Assembly (NCBI GenBank): GCA_027483785.1 | Contig: JAIXTU010000261.1 | Span: 1-19,702 of the forward strand | Reading direction: 5' to 3' | DNA from: Flavobacterium sp. | GTDB taxonomy: Bacteria > Bacteroidota > Bacteroidia > Flavobacteriales > Flavobacteriaceae | Length of the DNA: 19,702 nucleotides | Part shown: piece by piece, positions 14,820 to 19,702 of the stretch | Position numbering within the stretch: position 1 is the stretch's first letter | How the letters are laid out: every line of letters starts with the position of its first letter | Translations under genes and position numbers: made by a program | Notes under the pieces: model-generated | What the model was told of the DNA's origin: nothing | The model's input: the letters and a program-made list of their open reading frames with translations, nothing else | Databases searched by the model: none

Positions 14820-15383
14820 ATGAACGAAGAAATCGATTTTATTTTAGACAGCGCTGAAGAATCCATGAGTGCGGCAATTGCCCATTTGGAAAAATCATTT
14901 TTGAACATTCGCGCAGGAAAAGCATCTCCGGCTATGCTTGGAAGTGTTTTTGTAGATTATTACGGATCGCAAACACCTTTAAATCAGGTTGCTAAAATCA
15001 GTATTCCGGACGCACGAACAATCACCGTACAGCCGTTCGAGAAAAATTTGTTGCACACCATTGAAAAAGCCATCATGATTGCCAATTTGGGTTTCAACCC
15101 GATGAATAACGGCGATGTGGTAATTATCAGTGTTCCGCCGCTAACTGAAGAACGCCGCCGAGATTTAGCCAAACAAGCTAAAGCAGAAGCTGAAGATGCG
15201 AAAATTAGCGTAAGAAATGTGCGCAAAGACGCCAATACGGATATCAAAAAGCTAGAAAAAGACGGTATGTCGGAAGATGTTTGCAAATCGGCAGAAGACG
15301 AAGTACAAACTTTAACTAACACGTATATTAAAAAAATAGATGAATTGACAGCGGCGAAAGAAGCCGAAATTATGAAGGTCTAA
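14820..15383 (+). CDS. frr: Ribosome recycling factor
   Basis: A 187-residue cytoplasmic translation factor that, with EF-G, splits the post-termination ribosome. Its length and pattern are standard: an N-terminal helix (EEIDFILDSAEESMSAAIAHLEKSFLNIRAGKASPAML), a beta domain (VDYYGSQTPLNQVAKISIPDARTITVQPFEKNLL), then the long helices with NGDVVIISVPPLTEERRRDLAKQAKAEAEDAKISVRNVRKDA and the C-terminal helix to EAEIMKV. It is cotranscribed with pyrH, 15 nt away, and followed 18 nt after its stop by a strong intrinsic terminator. Confidence 0.98.
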   Translation: MNEEIDFILDSAEESMSAAIAHLEKSFLNIRAGKASPAMLGSVFVDYYGSQTPLNQVAKISIPDARTITVQPFEKNLLHTIEKAIMIANLGFNPMNNGDVVIISVPPLTEERRRDLAKQAKAEAEDAKISVRNVRKDANTDIKKLEKDGMSEDVCKSAEDEVQTLTNTYIKKIDELTAAKEAEIMKV

Positions 15384-15401
15384 TTCGTATCAATTACTCT
15401 A

Positions 15402-15429
15402 ATGTCCGCCTTAGTGCGGACATTTTTTT
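15402..15429 (+). terminator. Intrinsic terminator after pyrH-frr
   Basis: ATGTCCGC (15402-15409) and GCGGACAT (15416-15423) form a perfect 8-bp stem around a 6-nt loop, followed by TTTTTT to 15429. This ends the pyrH-frr transcript. The T run is only 7 nt before the ATG of the DUF5686 gene. Confidence 0.85.
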
Positions 15430-15436
15430 AGCGCTT

Positions 15437-17917
15437 ATGCAAAAACTAGGTGTCACGCTTTTCTTTATCCTGTTGTTTTTTACAGCACACGGTCAGCAGC
15501 AGTTGCGTGGACTAGTTATCGATTCGGCTACAGCACGCGCGGTGAGCGGAGTTTCGATAGTAGCTGGCAATCGGGTAACGGCAACCGACATCAACGGATA
15601 TTTCGAAATTGAGGTGCAACAGCTGCCTGCTGTAATTCAAATAAGTGCCTTGGATTACGAGTCACAAGCATATCGCTTTTCAGACGTGTTTCCCAAACAA
15701 ATAAAATTGCACAGCAAACCGAAACAAGCGGAAACAAACCGAAATGCAACAGAACTGCTACAAAAAGTTATTGCAAGCAAACGCAATAACGATCCGTTGA
15801 CAAAGCTGCAAACCTTTGAAATTGAAGCCTACAATAAAGTTGTAGTAACTGCCAACGCTGCCGACGTTGATTCGAAATTAGATACGGTTTACAAGCGCAA
15901 ATGGCTGGGTAAGAAACGTATGGAAATTGACAGCAGCAGTGTGAAATTTAAAGCCTTGGTGCAGAAACAACATTTGTTTGAAGCAGAAAAAGTTTCGAAA
16001 TTTCAATTGAGCAAAGGCAATTTTAAAGAAACAATAACAGCCGCCCGTATGTCGGGTTTGCAAACACCCATTTACGAACTGGTCGCTTTCCGATTGCAAT
16101 CGTTTTCTGTATACGAGAATTATTTTGAAGTACTGCAAACCAGATACGCCTCGCCACTAAATGCTCGAGAACAGCATTTGTTTCAAGTTACCATTCTAGA
16201 TACCGTTCAATTGTCGAAAAGAAATCTTGCTGTTTTGCATTTTGAAAATAAGAAGTCGCGAAAAAAAGGCTTGAGTGGGATTTTGTATTGTGACTTAGAG
16301 AATTTTGCAATTGCAGCAGCGGTCTTTAGAGTTCAGGGCGTTCTCGATGTAACGGCCCGATACGAGTTTAGCTATGATGCGGAGAGTTCTTTATACATCA
16401 TATCCGAAAAGGAGTTTAAAGTTGTTAAAGGAAAGAGCAACAAAGACATTAGTATACTTGGAGAGACATTTCAGTTTGATCCAGAAGACAGTCCAATTTA
16501 TCGAACGCGCAAGCAGCAGCTCACCGATATAACGTATTTGCTTTCTCAAACGCATTATGAAAATCCGAAGCTCAATAAAGAAGTTACTATTAAGAAGGCC
16601 GAAATTGCTCTTCAAATTAACGATGCAGCTGTTCGCCGACCAGTAAGTTATTGGAATGAGTATATGCACCGATATCCCGACGAAAAAAGTCCGGAAACGT
16701 ATCGAAAACTCGACAGTTTGGTGCGTGCCGAAGGTATAGAAAGCAAGCTGCGAATCGGTAGAAAGATTTTAAATGGATACGTACCGTTCTCTTTTTTTGA
16801 TATGGATTTGCGTCAGTTGCTGAGCTACAACAACTTTGAAGGTTTTCGGTTGGGCGTGGGCGGTATTACAAACGAGCGACTTTCACAGTACATTAAATTT
16901 GACGGTTATTATGCCTTTGGAACGAAAGATCAAAAAGCGAAATACAGTTTAGGAGCAGCAGTTCGTGTCGGTAAGTTTTCGAGCTCTTGGATTGGCGCTG
17001 GTTTTTCAGACGATATTCGAGAGATTGCGAGTACGAGTTATACGATCGATAAACGTGTTTTCAAGTTATACGATCCGCGTCCAATTAACATTTCTACTTT
17101 TTACAATTATAGGTCGGTTCGCGCTTACGCAGAAACGAAAATCATTCCCAAAACCGAGAGTATTTGGCAGTTCCAACACATGGAAGTTACACCGCTTTTT
17201 AATTACCTATTTAATTACAACGGGCAATTATTCGACAATTTTACTCTTTCTACGTTCCAAGCCTCGGTACAGTGGAATCCGTTTTCTGATTTTATGCAAA
17301 CTCCCACCGGTCGTGTAGAAATTTATAAGCGGTATCCGAGATTTACGTTTCAGGTCACGAAAAGTGTAAAAGATGTATTTGGCGGCGATTTTGATTTCCA
17401 AAAGCTGGATATACGTGTTGATTATCAAAAAAAGTTTATCAGTGGCGAGCGTTTTGTGGTATTGTTGGAGGCTGGCATGGCTTCTGGAGCGGTTCCGTTA
17501 ACGCATTTGTATAACACGGCACCAAACAACCTCAACCGAGATCGTTTATTACAACGTATAACCATTGCGGGTAAAAACAGTTTCGAAACCATGTATTTTA
17601 ATGAGTTTTTCTCGAGTTCGTTCGCGGCGTTACATGTAAAACACGGATTTAAACCGCTGCAAATCAGTGGAAAAATAAAACCTTTAATTGTGTTAGTAAC
17701 GCGCGGCGCTGTAGGAACGATGCGCAATCGAGAACGTCATGTTGGCATTCCGTTTAAAACGCTCGATAAAGGGTTTTTAGAATCGGGTGTAGAGTTGAAC
17801 AAAATTTACAGCGGCTTCGGACTCACCGCATTTTATCGCTACGGACCAAACCAGCTTCCGCGTTTGGAAGATAATTTGGCTTTGAAACTGAGTTTTATGT
17901 TGAATTTGGGGTTTTAA
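15437..17917 (+). CDS. DUF5686 outer-membrane protein with carboxypeptidase-regulatory-like domain
   Basis: An 826-residue exported protein. Residues 1-20 (MQKLGVTLFFILLFFTAHGQ) are a signal peptide. Residues about 22-95 form a carboxypeptidase-D regulatory-like beta-sandwich (LRGLVIDSATARAVSGVSIV, then TATDINGYFEIEV), as on many Bacteroidetes outer-membrane proteins including SusC/TonB-dependent receptors. Residues about 105-826 match the DUF5686 pattern (LLQKVIASKRNNDPLTKLQTFEIEAYNK, then a long beta-rich region ending LALKLSFMLNLGF), consistent with an outer-membrane barrel with C-terminal Phe. There is no TonB plug domain, so it is not a standard TonB-dependent transporter. Its function is not established in the family. 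The ATG follows a terminator by 7 nt, so a separate promoter would have to lie at the end of frr or the gene would rely on read-through; I see no clear TAnnTTTG box. Confidence 0.87.
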   Translation: MQKLGVTLFFILLFFTAHGQQQLRGLVIDSATARAVSGVSIVAGNRVTATDINGYFEIEVQQLPAVIQISALDYESQAYRFSDVFPKQIKLHSKPKQAETNRNATELLQKVIASKRNNDPLTKLQTFEIEAYNKVVVTANAADVDSKLDTVYKRKWLGKKRMEIDSSSVKFKALVQKQHLFEAEKVSKFQLSKGNFKETITAARMSGLQTPIYELVAFRLQSFSVYENYFEVLQTRYASPLNAREQHLFQVTILDTVQLSKRNLAVLHFENKKSRKKGLSGILYCDLENFAIAAAVFRVQGVLDVTARYEFSYDAESSLYIISEKEFKVVKGKSNKDISILGETFQFDPEDSPIYRTRKQQLTDITYLLSQTHYENPKLNKEVTIKKAEIALQINDAAVRRPVSYWNEYMHRYPDEKSPETYRKLDSLVRAEGIESKLRIGRKILNGYVPFSFFDMDLRQLLSYNNFEGFRLGVGGITNERLSQYIKFDGYYAFGTKDQKAKYSLGAAVRVGKFSSSWIGAGFSDDIREIASTSYTIDKRVFKLYDPRPINISTFYNYRSVRAYAETKIIPKTESIWQFQHMEVTPLFNYLFNYNGQLFDNFTLSTFQASVQWNPFSDFMQTPTGRVEIYKRYPRFTFQVTKSVKDVFGGDFDFQKLDIRVDYQKKFISGERFVVLLEAGMASGAVPLTHLYNTAPNNLNRDRLLQRITIAGKNSFETMYFNEFFSSSFAALHVKHGFKPLQISGKIKPLIVLVTRGAVGTMRNRERHVGIPFKTLDKGFLESGVELNKIYSGFGLTAFYRYGPNQLPRLEDNLALKLSFMLNLGF

Positions 17918-17969
17918 TGATTAAGGAATCTAAAAGCAATTTGCACTAATCTAATTATGATTTAAATTA

Positions 17970-18001
17970 AAAATAATGGGGCTTCTCAACCCCATTATTT
18001 T
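17970..18001. terminator. Bidirectional intrinsic terminator between convergent genes
   Basis: AAAATAATGGGG (17970-17981) and CCCCATTATTTT (17990-18001) form a perfect 12-bp stem around an 8-nt loop. Because the stem ends in A on one side and T on the other, it works as a terminator for both the DUF5686 gene (plus) and the T9SS gene (minus). Confidence 0.85.
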
Positions 18002-18005
18002 CAAG

Positions 18006-18060
18006 TAAGAAGTACTACCAATTAGGTTTGTAAAACGAAATAAATTAAACCTACTTCTTA
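18006..18060. repeat. Nested inverted repeat overlapping the 3' end of the T9SS type A gene
   Basis: TAAGAAGTA (18006-18014) pairs perfectly with TACTTCTTA (18052-18060), which contains the stop region of the minus-strand gene. Inside, AGGTTT (18024-18029) can pair with AAACCT (18047-18052). The two pairings share a base at 18052 and so are not fully simultaneous. There is no T run of its own; it precedes the 17970-18001 terminator on the minus-strand transcript and may protect or help end it. Confidence 0.45.
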
Positions 18061-19702
18061 ACCACTTTTTTAGTTTCTCTTTCACCGTTTGTATAGGTAA
18101 GTTGTAATAGATATACTCCCGTAGGAAGTTTAGAAACATTAATTCTCGATGCCTGTTCAGAAACGGTACCTTCTTGAATTACCGCGCCGTTACTATTTAC
18201 TATTTTATACAATGCAGGTTGTTTTACGGTAACGGCTAATTCGTCGGTTGCAGGATTGGGATACAACTGTGCTTGCTCAAAAGGCAATTCGTCTAGACTA
18301 AGAGGCGAGCAAGCCTGAGTAGCATATTTGGCAATGATAAAATCGGAAAGGCCTCCTACGCTGGCTATACCTACATTATTCACAACTATAGTGCCTGTAA
18401 ACTCACCACCTAGTATCATATCGCCTGATGCATCTTGAGCCATAGCTGTAAAATAATTGGCGCCGCCTTGGGGGGAGGGAATCCAAAAGCCCCCCGTGCA
18501 AGCACCTGTATTTTTGTTAAACTTCGCGGCAAAATGCCTATTCCCATTATTTGAAGTCGCAACTTGAAACGATTGCCCAGACCAATTTACGGTACCACCA
18601 CCATTGCCTGCCCAGTACAATTCATTGTTAAACATTTTACAAACCGCCCTCAAATCTCCAAATCGATTACTGTAGTGTGCCCAAATAACATTTTCGGCTG
18701 TGGGGTTGGTTTTCAATACAAAGGTTCGCTGAAACTCGGTAGGTGGAATGGTAAACCCGATAAAACTCGCGTTACCGATGGTATTGGTAAGCACACCCCC
18801 AATATAGATATTGTTTTCGTTATCAAAGTCGAGACCGTGAAAATAAACACAACCAACCTGCCCCTCAGTCGATTCGCGAACCCATAAAAAATTACCCGCA
18901 GCATCGTAGCTGGCTAAAAAAGAGCTGCCGCTAATAGCATTGCCACCAAAGCTCACCGGATTTTCTAGATCGCGGTACTCACAAAAAAAGTAATGGCCGT
19001 TATACGGATTGCGGTAGAATTGTACGCCTGGTACGACTTCGACAAAAATATCTAAAGGCATACCCGATATAAAGTTACCGTTATCATCATACTTTAAAAT
19101 GTGCCACTTGTTACTTGACGGAGGTACTGTATATTGTCCGTTAGCATATACTCCCTCCGGTAGCCTCATTAACCAATGTAAAATGCCATCGACCGACCGA
19201 ATTAAACCAAAAGTAGCACTTTGAACAGAGATCGTTTCAGTGACATCGGGCTGTGGGCGCTGTATCCACAACATGTTTCCGTTGGTATCGAGTTTTACCA
19301 AAGCGTTTGTATTGCAGGCTTCGTAGGTGTTGTCGAAACTATAGGACCCAAAGTATCCCGGATAGTTTGGATCGCCAACAGCCGGAACACATGAGGTTAC
19401 CGTAACTGCAACATAAATATTGTCTTGCGCATCTACAGCCAGCTTGCCAACAAACTCAACACCGCCGCCGCCTATCGTTTTTGTCCACCGCAGGTTACCG
19501 CTGCAATCGAGTGCTACTAGTAGTAAATCTTCTTTGGTTCCGGGATCGCCTAAAGAAGGGATGCCCTGTCCTGCAATGGTAACTCCTGAATAGCCCATAC
19601 GACACATGGCATACACGTTTTTTTGCGAATCGGTAACAAGACTAAGTACGGTTTCTATATTAGTACTATTACTGTCGAAACCGCCTCCGCGCACGCCCCA
19701 AG
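18051..19702 (-). CDS. T9SS type A sorting domain protein with beta-propeller-like repeats (5' end outside the window)
   Basis: The reading frame is open to the window edge: codons for Trp-Gly precede the GTG at 19694, so the N-terminus and any signal peptide are missing. About 550 residues are visible. They hold several diverged repeats of the SBBP/beta-propeller type, each with a D-x-x-G-N-x-x-W-like turn (LDCSGNLRWTKTIGGGG, LDTNGNMLWIQ, YDDNGNFIS, YDAAGNFLWVRES) and a following VDAQDNIYVA or FDNENNIYIGG strand pair. The last 75 or so residues, starting near QLYPNPATDELAVTV and ending GVYLLQLTYTNGERETKKVVKK, are the type A T9SS sorting domain, removed on export when the protein is attached to the surface. 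A secreted or cell-surface role is well supported; the ligand or activity is unknown. It is convergent with the DUF5686 gene. Confidence 0.9.
   Translation of the reverse strand, partial: WGVRGGGFDSNSTNIETVLSLVTDSQKNVYAMCRMGYSGVTIAGQGIPSLGDPGTKEDLLLVALDCSGNLRWTKTIGGGGVEFVGKLAVDAQDNIYVAVTVTSCVPAVGDPNYPGYFGSYSFDNTYEACNTNALVKLDTNGNMLWIQRPQPDVTETISVQSATFGLIRSVDGILHWLMRLPEGVYANGQYTVPPSSNKWHILKYDDNGNFISGMPLDIFVEVVPGVQFYRNPYNGHYFFCEYRDLENPVSFGGNAISGSSFLASYDAAGNFLWVRESTEGQVGCVYFHGLDFDNENNIYIGGVLTNTIGNASFIGFTIPPTEFQRTFVLKTNPTAENVIWAHYSNRFGDLRAVCKMFNNELYWAGNGGGTVNWSGQSFQVATSNNGNRHFAAKFNKNTGACTGGFWIPSPQGGANYFTAMAQDASGDMILGGEFTGTIVVNNVGIASVGGLSDFIIAKYATQACSPLSLDELPFEQAQLYPNPATDELAVTVKQPALYKIVNSNGAVIQEGTVSEQASRINVSKLPTGVYLLQLTYTNGERETKKVVKK

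Noticed and set aside
14984..15322. 112-codon antisense frame inside frr
   Set aside because: It is the complement of conserved frr codons; its Ser/Ala/Leu-rich look is a codon mirror effect.

Overview
The window looks like a chromosomal segment from a member of the Bacteroidetes, most likely Flavobacteriaceae (Flavobacterium or a near relative). It carries proteins with type IX secretion (T9SS) C-terminal sorting domains of both type A and type B, DUF5916 and DUF5686 outer-membrane proteins, and an ECF sigma/membrane protein/beta-barrel trio. Several genes are preceded by the Bacteroidetes -7 promoter element TAnnTTTG. The DNA is moderately AT-rich and densely coding. I see no insertion sequence, prophage, CRISPR array or rRNA.

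Layout. Positions 1-200 hold the possible tail of a plus-strand gene and a minus-strand tRNA-Gly(TCC) with its promoter and terminator. From 255 to 10197 every gene is on the plus strand: a GNAT acetyltransferase, a CBM9-like/DUF5916 barrel protein, gpmI (glycolysis), a 1184-residue T9SS type B surface protein one base after gpmI, map (methionine aminopeptidase), and a SAM methyltransferase overlapping map by an ATGA. Next is a 550-bp non-coding region (10198-10747) with the most unusual structure in the window. It contains two inverted, diverged copies of a GC-rich structured repeat, each able to fold into a long nested hairpin around the same 17-nt core, with an 18-bp perfect palindrome between them.

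From 13043 down to 10748 the minus strand carries an operon: an ECF sigma factor, a single-pass membrane protein that is probably its anti-sigma factor, and a coiled-coil plus beta-barrel outer-membrane protein. Divergent from it on the plus strand are a patatin-like phospholipase, then pyrH and frr (UMP kinase and ribosome recycling factor), ended by a strong terminator, and a DUF5686 outer-membrane protein that starts 7 nt after the terminator T-run. The window closes with a minus-strand T9SS type A protein made of beta-propeller-like repeats, truncated by the window edge. A bidirectional terminator separates it from the DUF5686 gene.

Functionally, housekeeping genes (gpmI, map, pyrH, frr, tRNA-Gly) alternate with cell-envelope and secreted-protein genes. 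Most genes are ordinary for the group. The repeat pair at 10221-10689, the sigma-factor trio with an unclassified anti-sigma candidate, and a pair of phased direct repeats before the DUF5916 gene deserve the closest look.
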